Source of the DNA: Pseudoalteromonas gelatinilytica | GTDB lineage: Bacteria; Pseudomonadota; Gammaproteobacteria; Enterobacterales; Alteromonadaceae | Direction: 5' to 3' | NCBI RefSeq assembly: GCF_001641615.1 | Contig: NZ_LRRU01000002.1 | Location: forward strand, 62,001-126,000 | DNA length: 64,000 nucleotides | In this document: piece by piece, positions 39,104 to 48,472 of the stretch | Layout of the letters: every line of letters begins with the position of its first letter | Numbering within the stretch: position 1 is the stretch's first letter | Notes under the pieces: generated by a model | Told to the model about the DNA's origin: nothing | The model's database searches: none | Seen by the model: only the letters and a program-made list of their open reading frames with translations | Made by a program: the position numbers and the translations under genes

Positions 39104-40173
39104 TAGCGCGCTATTAAATCACAAACCTGCTGATCAGTAACATCACTTACCAGCGCACATTGACCAAATTGAGTAGGTAGAATAAAGCGAATCGTACCTT
39201 TTTTGTTTTTCTTGTCTTTACGCATGTGCGTTAAAAATTGCTCGCTGGTCATTTCTGCTGGAATATCAACAGGTAAGTCATAATCTGCAATCAATTTAAC
39301 GACGCGCTCAAGTTCAGCTGCGGTTAAATCACCACGGGTATGAGCTAGACGTGCTGCAAGTACCATACCTGCCGCAACAGCTTCGCCGTGTAACCAGTTA
39401 CCGTAACCCATTTGCGCTTCAATCGCATGACCAAAGGTGTGCCCTAGGTTTAGTAATGCGCGTAAACCTGCTTCTTTTTCATCTTGTGCAACAATTAAGG
39501 CCTTGATTTCACAACAACGGTAAATTACGTGCTGTAATGTTTGCTCGTCGAGTGATTTAAGGTTGGCAATATTTTGCTCAAGGTAAGCAAATAATTCTGT
39601 GTCGTAAATGAGGCCATACTTGATAACTTCAGCCATGCCCGCTGCGAATTCACGCTCTGGCAATGTATGAAGAGACTGTGTATCGATAAATACTGCTTGC
39701 GGCTGATAAAAAGCACCAATCATGTTTTTACCAAGCGGATGGTTTACTGCCGTTTTACCACCTACTGATGAGTCAACTTGCGAGAGCAAGGTAGTTGGTA
39801 CTTGAATAAAAGGCACGCCACGTTGATAACATGCAGCAACAAAACCTGTGAGGTCACCCACAACACCACCGCCTAATGCAATAAGGCACGTATCGCGACC
39901 ACAGTTATGTTCAAGTAAGAACGCCGAAATCTTTTCAAACCACTCAAGTGATTTGTATTGCTCACCATCAGGGATAATAAAAGATAACGGGTTAAGATCA
40001 GCTAACGACGTCATTACATCATCAAGATATAAAGGTGCAATGGTGTCGTTAGTGATAATGATTGGTCGACAATCGCCGATGTGCTCACGCAGCCGACCAG
40101 TCTCTTTAAGAGCAGATTGACCAATATAAATAGGATAACTTCGCTCGTCCAAATTAACTGTTAATTCAAGCAT
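39103..40173 (-). CDS. aroB: 3-dehydroquinate synthase
   Basis: 356 residues (E. coli 362). Second enzyme of the shikimate pathway, NAD- and zinc-dependent. NAD-binding region GGGVVGDLTGFVAACYQRGV; metal and substrate site QVPTTLLSQVDSSVGGKTAV; zinc ligands in LLNLGHTFGHAIE and NWLHGEAVAAGM. It follows aroK by 27 bases, as in E. coli, and overlaps damX by one base. Confidence 0.98.
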   Translation of the reverse strand: MLELTVNLDERSYPIYIGQSALKETGRLREHIGDCRPIIITNDTIAPLYLDDVMTSLADLNPLSFIIPDGEQYKSLEWFEKISAFLLEHNCGRDTCLIALGGGVVGDLTGFVAACYQRGVPFIQVPTTLLSQVDSSVGGKTAVNHPLGKNMIGAFYQPQAVFIDTQSLHTLPEREFAAGMAEVIKYGLIYDTELFAYLEQNIANLKSLDEQTLQHVIYRCCEIKALIVAQDEKEAGLRALLNLGHTFGHAIEAQMGYGNWLHGEAVAAGMVLAARLAHTRGDLTAAELERVVKLIADYDLPVDIPAEMTSEQFLTHMRKDKKNKKGTIRFILPTQFGQCALVSDVTDQQVCDLIAR

Positions 40174-40200
40174 AGCTAGTTTCCTTTTTATTATTGGTTT

Positions 40201-40719
40201 TTAAAAATCTAATTTCTCGATGATTTGATTAGCAACAACTTTCGCGCTTTGCTCATCAGTGCGGACAACAAAATCAGCAACTTCTTTGTATAACGGTTCG
40301 CGTTCTTCAGCTAAGCGCTCTAGTACATCACGCGGTGCTTCTTCTGTTTGCAATAATGGGCGACGCTTGTCGCGCTGTGTGCGTGCAACTTGCTTTTCGA
40401 TTGGTGTCTCTAGGTATACAACAATACCACGAGCAGATAGCTTGTTACGTACTTCTTTACTGATCACAGAACCACCACCTGTTGCAAGAACAATACCTTG
40501 CATCTCAGTTAGGTCTGAAATTACAGTTTCTTCACGAAGTCGAAAGCCCTCTTCACCCTCAAGATCGAATACCCAAGCAATGTCTGCTCCAGTACGACGC
40601 TCGATCTCTTGATCTGAATCGAAAAATTCAAGGTGTAATTGGTCAGCAATGTGACGACCAATTGTGCTTTTGCCAGCCCCCATAGGGCCCACTAGAAATA
40701 TATTACGTTTCTCAGCCAT
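40201..40719 (-). CDS. aroK: Shikimate kinase I
   Basis: 172 residues (E. coli AroK 173). P-loop [18 protein letters not shown] at 11-28; shikimate-binding [13 protein letters not shown] and TGGGSV; lid arginine region RDKRRPLL. It phosphorylates shikimate. It heads aroK-aroB-damX-dam, and a hairpin stands between it and pilQ upstream. Confidence 0.97.
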   Translation of the reverse strand: MAEKRNIFLVGPMGAGKSTIGRHIADQLHLEFFDSDQEIERRTGADIAWVFDLEGEEGFRLREETVISDLTEMQGIVLATGGGSVISKEVRNKLSARGIVVYLETPIEKQVARTQRDKRRPLLQTEEAPRDVLERLAEEREPLYKEVADFVVRTDEQSAKVVANQIIEKLDF

Positions 40720-40850
40720 ATCTTTTTAGTACAAACGAACTCTAAAATTTGAAATAAAACCCCGCCTAACGACCTGGCCCCAAAATTAAGGAGGGGATTA
40801 TCTCAGTAATTGCTTGGGTATTTCAAGTCAATTAGCATAAAAAGCCAGAT

Positions 40851-40881
40851 AACGAGCAATTAAACATGCTAATTGCTCGTT
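40851..40881 (-). terminator. Hairpin between pilQ and aroK
   Basis: Twelve-base perfect stem AACGAGCAATTA/TAATTGCTCGTT with a seven-base loop. On the minus strand a T-rich tract follows after about eight bases, so it may be a weak terminator or an attenuator allowing partial read-through into aroK. Confidence 0.6.
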
Positions 40882-40898
40882 GCTTAAGAAAAAATCAC

Positions 40899-42992
40899 TT
40901 AATCGATTTGAATTTTTGGTGTTACAAAGATTAGCAGCTCTTTTTTCTCGTTAAATTCACTGGTGCTTTTGAACAGTACACCTAAGTAAGGAATATCGCC
41001 TAACAGAGGTACTTTCTTAGTTGAGTTAACGATTTGCTGCTGGAAGATACCACCAAGCACCACAGTTTGGCCATTTTCTACTAATACCTGAGTCTGAATC
41101 TCTTGGGTATTAATAGCTACAGCAGACCCCGTTGGTGTCTGAACCGTATCACCACGGGTATCTTGCGTGATCACAAGATCCAGAATGACCTTGTTGTCTG
41201 GCGTGATATGTGGTGTTACTTCTAAACTTAATACCGCTTTTTTGAACGTTACTGTCGTTGCACCACTTGATGCAGCTTCAACGTACGGGATCTCTGTACC
41301 TTGCTCAATGCGGGCTTTTTGTTGGTTCGCCGTGGTGATACGTGGACTTGCGATAATCTCACCGCGGTTTTCTTCTTCAAGAGCACTTAACTCTAAATCT
41401 AAGATAGTGCCATTGGCCAATTTAGCAATTTGTACACCAATGCTACCCGCGGGGCTTGAAACCGGTAAGTTAACATTTAATCGGTCAGACAAGCTTGGAA
41501 TATTATCGTATGAACCCGCGCCGACCATGCCACCAGCACCTTCTAAGGTGCCAGAGATAGCACCGTCACTGCCCACATCGCTAATCCCCCAGCGAACACC
41601 TAAGTCTTCTTGCACGTTATCATTCACTGTCACCATACGTGATTCAATGACCACTTGTTTAACAGGAATATCTAAGGTTTCCACCATACGGCGCACGCTT
41701 TCAATGCTTTTCGCTGTGTCTTTAATCAGTAATGTATTAGTACGTTTATCAACAGACACACTGCCTCGCGCAGAAATAATGCTGTTGGTGTCTGTTTTCA
41801 ATAAGTCTGCAAATTCTTCAGCTTTAGCATAGTTAAGGCGGATATATTCGCTGTATAACGGCTCTAAATCTTCAACTTGTTGTTTAGCTTTAAGCTCCTT
41901 CGCTTCACGAGCGGCAAGCTCCTCTGATGGTGCAACCATCAAAATAGTACCGTCCATACGCTTATCAAGGCCTTTAATTTTAAGCACGACATCAAGTGCC
42001 TGATCCCAAGGTACACCATCTAAGCGCAGCGTGATATTGCCTGTGACAGAGTCACTTGTTACTAAGTTAAACTCGTTATAGCCAGCAATAATCTGTAGCA
42101 CAGAGCGAATTGGAATATCTTGGAAATTAAGGCTCATTGGGCGACCTTGATATTCAATTCCGCCATCAAGGTAAGCTCGCTGCGTATCATCTTTTTCAAC
42201 GGTTAGTGTAAAGATGTTTTCAATTTGTTGATGAGTAAACTTGAACGCTGCATTTGGTTCAACCACGATGCGCGTCATATTGCCTTCTTTGAAGGTTTCG
42301 ATATTACTAACAACGGTGCCAAAGTCCATGACATCTAATTGATACAATAAATCGTCTAAAATATCTGTGTGGTGGAACTCTGCAATAATTTTGCCGCCAC
42401 TTTCATGCACATCAATTGCAGCTTGTGTATCTTGTAAGAAGACTAAAAGGCGTGCTTCACCTTTTTCGCCGCGACGAAAATCGATCGACTGAACTGTATT
42501 GATAAAGTTACTTGATGCTGTCAAACCACTGGCACTGTCTTCGCTCGCAATTGGGTTATCTGAAACATGCAAAGTAACAATGTTGTCTTTCGCTGAAGTT
42601 TTATAGATTTTCAGTTTGTCTAAGTTAACAACAACCTTCAAACCATCAGCGGTCAAGGTGCTGGTTACATGCTTAATGCCTGCTTGGTTAACTGGAACAT
42701 CGCGTACTTCATTATCCACACCCACATTACTGAAAAGCATTTCGATACGAGCTGGCGAATTATAAACCTGAACCTTAGGTTCAAATGTTAGCGCTTCATC
42801 AAACACCAGCTGTAACTGTGTTTCACCTTTCATTAATGGGTTATAACGTACGTCATACAGTAAAGGGGCGGCAATTGCCGTCTGTGCTACGATTAAGGCT
42901 AATGCAGCTAACATGAATTTATGCATGTGTTTTAACCAAGCCATTCCTTTATGCATCTTCTTTTTACCTTTCATAAGATTAACTTGCACCAT
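40899..42992 (-). CDS. pilQ: Type IV pilus outer-membrane secretin PilQ
   Basis: 697 residues. A signal peptide lies at about residues 22-42 (HKFMLAALALIVAQTAIAA) after a basic leader; several ATGs precede it (42992, 42974, 42956, 42944), and I keep the longest because AGGCGG stands before it. Two AMIN-type beta domains (about 45-260, bind peptidoglycan) are followed by N0/N1 domains (LNFQDIPIRSVLQIIAGYNE) and the secretin core (VIESRMVTVNDNVQEDLGVR; ILDLELSALEEENRGEIIAS; VPLLGDIPYLGVLFKS). It forms the gated channel for pilus exit. The last gene of pilMNOPQ; its start overlaps pilP by 14 bases. Confidence 0.96.
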   Translation of the reverse strand: MVQVNLMKGKKKMHKGMAWLKHMHKFMLAALALIVAQTAIAAPLLYDVRYNPLMKGETQLQLVFDEALTFEPKVQVYNSPARIEMLFSNVGVDNEVRDVPVNQAGIKHVTSTLTADGLKVVVNLDKLKIYKTSAKDNIVTLHVSDNPIASEDSASGLTASSNFINTVQSIDFRRGEKGEARLLVFLQDTQAAIDVHESGGKIIAEFHHTDILDDLLYQLDVMDFGTVVSNIETFKEGNMTRIVVEPNAAFKFTHQQIENIFTLTVEKDDTQRAYLDGGIEYQGRPMSLNFQDIPIRSVLQIIAGYNEFNLVTSDSVTGNITLRLDGVPWDQALDVVLKIKGLDKRMDGTILMVAPSEELAAREAKELKAKQQVEDLEPLYSEYIRLNYAKAEEFADLLKTDTNSIISARGSVSVDKRTNTLLIKDTAKSIESVRRMVETLDIPVKQVVIESRMVTVNDNVQEDLGVRWGISDVGSDGAISGTLEGAGGMVGAGSYDNIPSLSDRLNVNLPVSSPAGSIGVQIAKLANGTILDLELSALEEENRGEIIASPRITTANQQKARIEQGTEIPYVEAASSGATTVTFKKAVLSLEVTPHITPDNKVILDLVITQDTRGDTVQTPTGSAVAINTQEIQTQVLVENGQTVVLGGIFQQQIVNSTKKVPLLGDIPYLGVLFKSTSEFNEKKELLIFVTPKIQID

Positions 42993-43515
42993 TTGTTTCC
43001 GCCTCTAACATTTCCAGCTTAGTCAGGCGTTCCTTCCAACAACCAGCCCCATCCGGGATTAATTCTAATAATTCTATATAATTGTCGTGCACTTCTTTAA
43101 TTTCACCATGGTACAGACCAATATAATTACCCACAGTGACTCGATAGAGCGTATTGTCTGCTGCTTTAATCAGCGCCCAATTGTTGCCAACACGGCCAAT
43201 AGTCCCTTGCATAACTAGATTATCTAATGGGTACTTCTCAAGTGGTTGACGAACACGATTAGGATCTGGGTGTAAGCAGTTTTTAACTTGTACTAAGTTG
43301 TTTTGGATAATTTCCGGCTTAGGTGCCACAAACGGACTGCGTAATTTTCCAGCACTATATGCAAAATGCTCAAACTTTGTGATCTCTGGTATCGGTTCAA
43401 CTTTAGGCGTTGTACTCGCTTTTACTTGATCAATAAACTCTTTTTGTTCTGAAGTATCGTCATTACACGCGCTTAGCACAATAGTCATGGCAATAATTAA
43501 GGGAAGTTTCTTCAT
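42979..43515 (-). CDS. pilP: Type IV pilus lipoprotein PilP
   Basis: 178 residues. Lipoprotein signal MKKLPLIIAMTIVLSAC with lipidation at C17. The mature part begins with a long unstructured stretch that contains the PilN/PilO-binding segment and the family motif YSAGKLRSPFVAP, followed by a beta-sandwich (YPLDNLVMQGTIGRVGNNWA). It links the inner-membrane PilMNO complex to PilQ. It overlaps pilO by four bases and pilQ by 14. Confidence 0.95.
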   Translation of the reverse strand: MKKLPLIIAMTIVLSACNDDTSEQKEFIDQVKASTTPKVEPIPEITKFEHFAYSAGKLRSPFVAPKPEIIQNNLVQVKNCLHPDPNRVRQPLEKYPLDNLVMQGTIGRVGNNWALIKAADNTLYRVTVGNYIGLYHGEIKEVHDNYIELLELIPDGAGCWKERLTKLEMLEAETNGAS

Positions 43516-44117
43516 TTTTTAGCTCCCCCTTCATAACGATAAGTCTTAGCTACAACACTGAAAGTGAGTTCACCATCACCCAGCGTTTGAATAGTAAAGT
43601 CGTGTAAACTCACAATACGAGGTAATTGAGCAACTTTACCTACAAACTCACCAAACTCATGATACGTGCCTACCACTTCAATTTTAATCGGCAGCTCTGT
43701 ATAAAACTCTTTTTCAACTTCAGGTAACCAGCCAATTTTTAAAAATGTTAAACCACTGGTGGTACCAACATAAGATAAATCGTCCAACAAGCCTGGTGTT
43801 TCGTTTGAGGTTGGTAAGCGCTTTAATAGCTGTGAAAACTTATCTTCCATCTCAACCATTTGCTGGCGATATATTTCTAAGTTACTCGCAATGGCATATT
43901 TTTCTTTATAAGTTTTGCGTAGTTCTGTCTCTTTCGCTACCGCACTGTGATAACTGGCTATTTCGTCAGACACTAATAAGCTGTAGCTAAAGTATAAAAC
44001 CAGCGCAGCCACAAACGCACAGCACAAAGCCTTAACAGCAATGGGCCAATCACCCATATTTTCGAGCTCTATTTCATTCCAATCTATTTCAGTTAACGCT
44101 TTGATATCAAGGTTCAT
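43512..44117 (-). CDS. pilO: Type IV pilus alignment protein PilO
   Basis: 201 residues from the ATG at 44117 (MNLDIKALTEIDWNEIEL), which has GTGAGG about six bases upstream; a GTG four codons earlier is less likely. One membrane segment at about 28-50 (ALCCAFVAALVLYFSYSLLV), a coiled coil at about 60-100, then a ferredoxin-like periplasmic domain. Pairs with PilN in the inner membrane. It overlaps the 3' end of pilN by 11 bases. Confidence 0.94.
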   Translation of the reverse strand: MNLDIKALTEIDWNEIELENMGDWPIAVKALCCAFVAALVLYFSYSLLVSDEIASYHSAVAKETELRKTYKEKYAIASNLEIYRQQMVEMEDKFSQLLKRLPTSNETPGLLDDLSYVGTTSGLTFLKIGWLPEVEKEFYTELPIKIEVVGTYHEFGEFVGKVAQLPRIVSLHDFTIQTLGDGELTFSVVAKTYRYEGGAKK

Positions 44118-44679
44118 TGCGTGCCTCACCTATCTGATCAAATGGTTTAACGTAAAAATCCATATTAAAGTCACTCAATAATCTTGACGTTTGTTCACCA
44201 GCAACAATGCCTTGCATAATAGGACGCTCTAACAAATATGAGCCTTGCACTTGACGCAGCATAGTTGATAAGCGGTTATTAGACTCACTGCGACCGATTA
44301 CATGAATACGATCATCACGGCGTTCAAGCTTGGTTAAATAAACTCCGGCAGGAACAATATTAGCGACCTCATCCATAATTTGCGTCCCTAAGTTACGGTT
44401 ACTTTGTAACTCTTCGATGAGGCGCATACGTTGCTGTAAGTTTTCTTTTTTCTTATCGAGTTCGTTTATCTCACGAATACGTTGGTTCAATAATGCAATT
44501 TCAGTATTTAAGAAATTGTTCTTCACGTTTTGTCCATCACGCAAGCCGCCATAAAAAGAGCTTAGTAAATACATACTTAAGAAGCTAACGACAACAACGC
44601 CAAATAGCACGGTAACGAACTTATTTTGTGAGTCTTTTCTATGTTGTTCGCGCCAAGGCAGCAGATTTATATGTGGCAT
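44107..44679 (-). CDS. pilN: Type IV pilus alignment protein PilN
   Basis: 190 residues. The N-terminus MPHINLLPWREQHRK holds the INLLP motif that binds PilM. Membrane segment at about 22-43, coiled coil at about 48-90, and a small periplasmic fold (VYLTKLERRDDRIHVIGRSE). It overlaps pilM by 13 bases. Confidence 0.95.
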   Translation of the reverse strand: MPHINLLPWREQHRKDSQNKFVTVLFGVVVVSFLSMYLLSSFYGGLRDGQNVKNNFLNTEIALLNQRIREINELDKKKENLQQRMRLIEELQSNRNLGTQIMDEVANIVPAGVYLTKLERRDDRIHVIGRSESNNRLSTMLRQVQGSYLLERPIMQGIVAGEQTSRLLSDFNMDFYVKPFDQIGEARNEP

Positions 44680-45746
44680 GGTGAAAAGCTCCTTAATGCC
44701 AATCCTGTGGCTATCGCAAATTGAGTGCGGTGACGCTGCAACATATTGCGATCAATCTTTGGCGAAATTTCAATGTTAGCAAATGGCTCTGCAACAACAG
44801 TGTGAATGCCTAGCTCTTCAATTAGGAGCCTATCTAAGCCTTCGATCATAGCAGTACCACCAGTGAGTACAATGTAATCAACTTGATCTTTACCACTGGT
44901 CGTTAAGAACATTTGCACTGCGCGTCTAACTTGCTGTAGCAGTGACGTTTGGAATGGAGCTAATACTTCAAAAGTATAATTTGGTGGTAAGTCACCCGTC
45001 GTTTTACCAATTTCAGCTTCATCAAAGCTCTTGTTGTAGTATGCAACAATGCTATTTGTGTATTGGTCACCACCAAACACTTGGTCACGGGTGTAAATTG
45101 TTTCACCTTCTTGCACAACGCTCACAAGCATCAGCACAGCACCAATATCAACAACAGCAACACACTTGTTAAAAGCATCACTTGGCAGTTGTTGGTAATA
45201 AACATCCATCGCACGGCTCAGTGCATAGCTTTCAACATCAACAACCGCTGCTTTTAGGTTGGCAGTTTCTAAGGCACCTACTCGCGCTTGCACACTTTCA
45301 GTTCGAGCGGCAGAGAGCAGTACATTCACTTTACTTGGATCAGCTTCGTTGATAGCCAACTTTTCAAAGTCAATGTTAACCTCATCGAGTGGATATGGGA
45401 TTAAACTATCAGCTTCTATTGCTATTTGTGACTCTAATTCAGCATCTGTTAATGATACATCCATAAAAATCACTTTCGTAATTACCGTTTGGCCTGAAAC
45501 GGCTACAGCTGCGGTTTGAACTGATTTAGGAATTTTTCTTTTTAGTTTAGCGATAACATTACCTATCGCTTCTATGTCTTGTATGGAACGTTCAGACATA
45601 GCGCCTTTTGGCATAGGTTCAATAGCTAACGCTTCAAGCCGCAAACCTGCGTCTGTCTCTTGCAACAGCACTGCTTTTATACAGTGCGATCCGATGTCGA
45701 TTCCTACCATCATAGATGAAGGCTTTTTAAATAGCTGACTTAGCAT
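44667..45746 (-). CDS. pilM: Type IV pilus actin-like ATPase PilM
   Basis: 359 residues, FtsA/actin fold. The phosphate loops are VGIDIGSHCIKAVLL and VAVVDIGAVLMLVSV, with IVLTGGTAMIEGLDRLL as the adenosine motif. Cytosolic; recruits PilN. First gene of pilMNOPQ and divergent from mrcA, the standard arrangement in gammaproteobacteria. The 132-base spacer must hold both promoters. Confidence 0.96.
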   Translation of the reverse strand: MLSQLFKKPSSMMVGIDIGSHCIKAVLLQETDAGLRLEALAIEPMPKGAMSERSIQDIEAIGNVIAKLKRKIPKSVQTAAVAVSGQTVITKVIFMDVSLTDAELESQIAIEADSLIPYPLDEVNIDFEKLAINEADPSKVNVLLSAARTESVQARVGALETANLKAAVVDVESYALSRAMDVYYQQLPSDAFNKCVAVVDIGAVLMLVSVVQEGETIYTRDQVFGGDQYTNSIVAYYNKSFDEAEIGKTTGDLPPNYTFEVLAPFQTSLLQQVRRAVQMFLTTSGKDQVDYIVLTGGTAMIEGLDRLLIEELGIHTVVAEPFANIEISPKIDRNMLQRHRTQFAIATGLALRSFSPCHI

Positions 45747-45878
45747 GTTTGCAACTTGGCCTTTGTTTTAATAATAAACAAGTTATAATTTTTATCTGAA
45801 AAAATATTATTCATTTTTTAATCAATATATACTAGCAGTCTCCGATTCTAATTGGGAGTCCATTTAGGGAAAATATAA

Positions 45879-48389
45879 GTGATTTTATTAAAGCGAACTT
45901 TACAATTTATTATCATCTGCTCATTTTTAGGACTAATCACTTTAGTTGGTCTATACTATTACGTTAAACCTGATATTCCTAGCGTACAGGTTCTAAAAGA
46001 CGTTCAGTTACAGACACCTATGCAGGTATTCTCACGTGATGGATTATTGATTAACCAATTCGGTGAAAAACGCCGCATTCCCGTTACAATAGATCAAATA
46101 CCCCAACCATTAATCAATGCAATATTAGCAACAGAAGATAACCGTTTTTACGAGCATATCGGTATTGATCCAATTGGTATCGTACGTTCAGCCATTGTAC
46201 TCATATCTACCGGTGAAAAGAAACAAGGCGCAAGTACTATAACCATGCAGCTTGCCCGTAACTTCTTCTTAACCCGAGAAAAAGCATACATTCGTAAGGT
46301 CAAAGAGATCTTCATCGCTCTTCATATCGAAAGTATATTAAGTAAAGACGAAATCCTCGAATTATATTTGAATAAAATTGAATTAGGTAACCGCGCTTTT
46401 GGTATTGGTGCTGCGGCACAGGTGTATTATGGCAAAGACCTAAATGAACTAACCTTAGCGCAAATGGCGATGATTGCGGGTCTACCAAAAGCCCCATCAG
46501 CACTTAATCCAATTCGCAACCCTGTGCGAGCCAAATCCCGCCGTAACGTTGTACTAGGGCGTATGCTTACAGAAAAGTACATCACTCAAAGCGAATATGA
46601 AGAGGCTATCAACGCACCAATTACAGCTAAATTCCATGGCGCTGAAATTGAAGTATATGCACCTTATATTTCTGAGATGGTTCGCGCTGAAATGGTTAAA
46701 CGCTACGGTCATGAGCGTGCTTATAATACGGGTTTTAAAGTTTACACCAGTGTTGATTCGAACATTCAACAAGCCGCGCAAGATGCCATTGTTGATAACC
46801 TTCATGCATACGATATGCGTCATGGTTACCGTGGTGCAACTGCACAATTGTGGGATACCGAGAGCGAAAGCCCGCTTAGCCAAGAAGACATTTTAAATAA
46901 ACTTAAAGACGTTAAAGAGTTTGGCCCACTATTAGCGGGTGTTGTCACTAATGTCGCTGAGCAATCAATTGATGTGCTATTAAAAAGCGGCGAACAAGTT
47001 ACTGTTGAGTGGGATGGCTTAAAATGGGCTCGCAAATATATTACCCGTTACCGTCAAAGCTTCGCACCAAAAACAGCGGCTGACATCCTAACCGCAGGCG
47101 CGCAAATTTGGCTTCGCAAAAATGCGGATGAAAGCTACATATTAAGCCAGGTTCCTGAAGCATCAAGTGCTCTTGTGTCTCTTGACCCACAAGATGGTCG
47201 TATTAAAGCGATTGTCGGTGGATACAGTTTTGAACAAAGCCAATACAATCGTGCGGTACAAGCAAAACGCCAAGTAGGGTCAAACATTAAACCCTTTATT
47301 TATTCAGCAGCGCTTGAAAACGGTTACACACTCGCTTCAATTCTTAACGATGCGCCAATCAACCAATGGGATAAAAGCCAAGGTGTGGCATGGCGTCCGA
47401 AGAACAGCCCGGCGGTTTATAATGGCCCTATTCGTATCCGCCGAGCATTAGCACAATCGAAAAACGTTATTTCAGTGCGCTTATTACGCGGTGTAGGTTT
47501 AGAGCGTACAGCCGATCACCTGCTTAAATTTGGCTTTTTAAATAGTGATATTAACCGCAGCGAGTCATTGGCTCTTGGTAGCGCCTCAATCACCCCTCTT
47601 GAGCTAGCACGAGGAATGAGTACCTTTGCCAATGGCGGCCACTTAATTAAGCCTTACTTTATCTCTGAGATTCAGGATTCAGCAGGCACTGTGTTATTTA
47701 AAACAGAACCAGAACTTGCCTGTGATGCACCACAACCAGCAATTACTCCTGAGTTTGCATCACTTGATAATAATCAGCTAAACCTCACTGATACAGCTGT
47801 AACTAATGCGCCTCGTTGTGCACCGCGAATTATTTCAAAACAAAATGCATTCTTGATCTCACAAGCTATGCACAGCGCGATTTGGGGTGGTGGTAGCTGG
47901 ACTCACAAAACCGGTTGGAGCGGCACCGGCTGGCGAGCTCAAGCATTGGATCGTCGCGATCTGGTTGGTAAAACGGGCACCACCAATGATTCTGTCGATA
48001 CTTGGTTTAGTGGCTTCAATCGTAATGTGCTTACCTCTGTGTGGGTTGGTTTTGATAATCCAGGCATCACGCTTGGTCGTTCAACTTACAATAACAACCT
48101 CGATAAATCACAAATTTCGGGCGCAGAATCAGGCGCTAAAACAGCGCAACCTGCATGGGTCGACTTTATGCGAGCAGCGCTTGATGGCATGCCTGAAGCA
48201 CCGATTGAACTCCCTGAAGGACTCGTATCAGTACGTATCGACTTAGAGACAGGTCTATTGAGTCACAAAAATGACTACACCAGCCGTTTTGAGTATTTCA
48301 TTAAAGGCACTGCACCAACTAAATATGTACTTGCACAGCCTACTGACGTGTTTGAAGAAAAGCTCAGCACAGAGGAAGAGTTATTCTAA
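45879..48389 (+). CDS. mrcA: Penicillin-binding protein 1A
   Basis: 836 residues, bifunctional peptidoglycan synthase. A membrane anchor lies at about 8-28. The glycosyltransferase domain (GT51) has catalytic E86 in ATEDNRFYEHIGID and QGASTITMQLARNFF. An OB-like insertion lies at about 320-420. The transpeptidase domain has SNIK (active-site Ser, in RQVGSNIKPFIYSAA) and KTGTTND. The start is GTG with GGGA eight bases before it. It makes septal and lateral wall with the MreBCD machinery. It ends at a strong bidirectional terminator. Confidence 0.97.
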   Translation: MILLKRTLQFIIICSFLGLITLVGLYYYVKPDIPSVQVLKDVQLQTPMQVFSRDGLLINQFGEKRRIPVTIDQIPQPLINAILATEDNRFYEHIGIDPIGIVRSAIVLISTGEKKQGASTITMQLARNFFLTREKAYIRKVKEIFIALHIESILSKDEILELYLNKIELGNRAFGIGAAAQVYYGKDLNELTLAQMAMIAGLPKAPSALNPIRNPVRAKSRRNVVLGRMLTEKYITQSEYEEAINAPITAKFHGAEIEVYAPYISEMVRAEMVKRYGHERAYNTGFKVYTSVDSNIQQAAQDAIVDNLHAYDMRHGYRGATAQLWDTESESPLSQEDILNKLKDVKEFGPLLAGVVTNVAEQSIDVLLKSGEQVTVEWDGLKWARKYITRYRQSFAPKTAADILTAGAQIWLRKNADESYILSQVPEASSALVSLDPQDGRIKAIVGGYSFEQSQYNRAVQAKRQVGSNIKPFIYSAALENGYTLASILNDAPINQWDKSQGVAWRPKNSPAVYNGPIRIRRALAQSKNVISVRLLRGVGLERTADHLLKFGFLNSDINRSESLALGSASITPLELARGMSTFANGGHLIKPYFISEIQDSAGTVLFKTEPELACDAPQPAITPEFASLDNNQLNLTDTAVTNAPRCAPRIISKQNAFLISQAMHSAIWGGGSWTHKTGWSGTGWRAQALDRRDLVGKTGTTNDSVDTWFSGFNRNVLTSVWVGFDNPGITLGRSTYNNNLDKSQISGAESGAKTAQPAWVDFMRAALDGMPEAPIELPEGLVSVRIDLETGLLSHKNDYTSRFEYFIKGTAPTKYVLAQPTDVFEEKLSTEEELF

Positions 48390-48416
48390 ATAACTGAGTT
48401 GCTATTTTGAAACAAT

Positions 48417-48442
48417 AAAAAAGCGCCCTTGGGGCGCTTTTT
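48417..48442. terminator. Bidirectional terminator between mrcA and metL
   Basis: Stem AAAAAAGCGCCC/GGGCGCTTTTT with a three-base loop, with A and T runs serving both convergent genes. Confidence 0.95.
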
Positions 48443-48472
48443 GCTTAGCTATTTAAACTAAGATCAGCAAAA

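Noticed and set aside
41167..41832. Long plus-strand frame (221 residues) inside pilQ
   Set aside because: It is antisense to the well-supported pilQ secretin core and has Ser/Leu-rich composition typical of a shadow frame.
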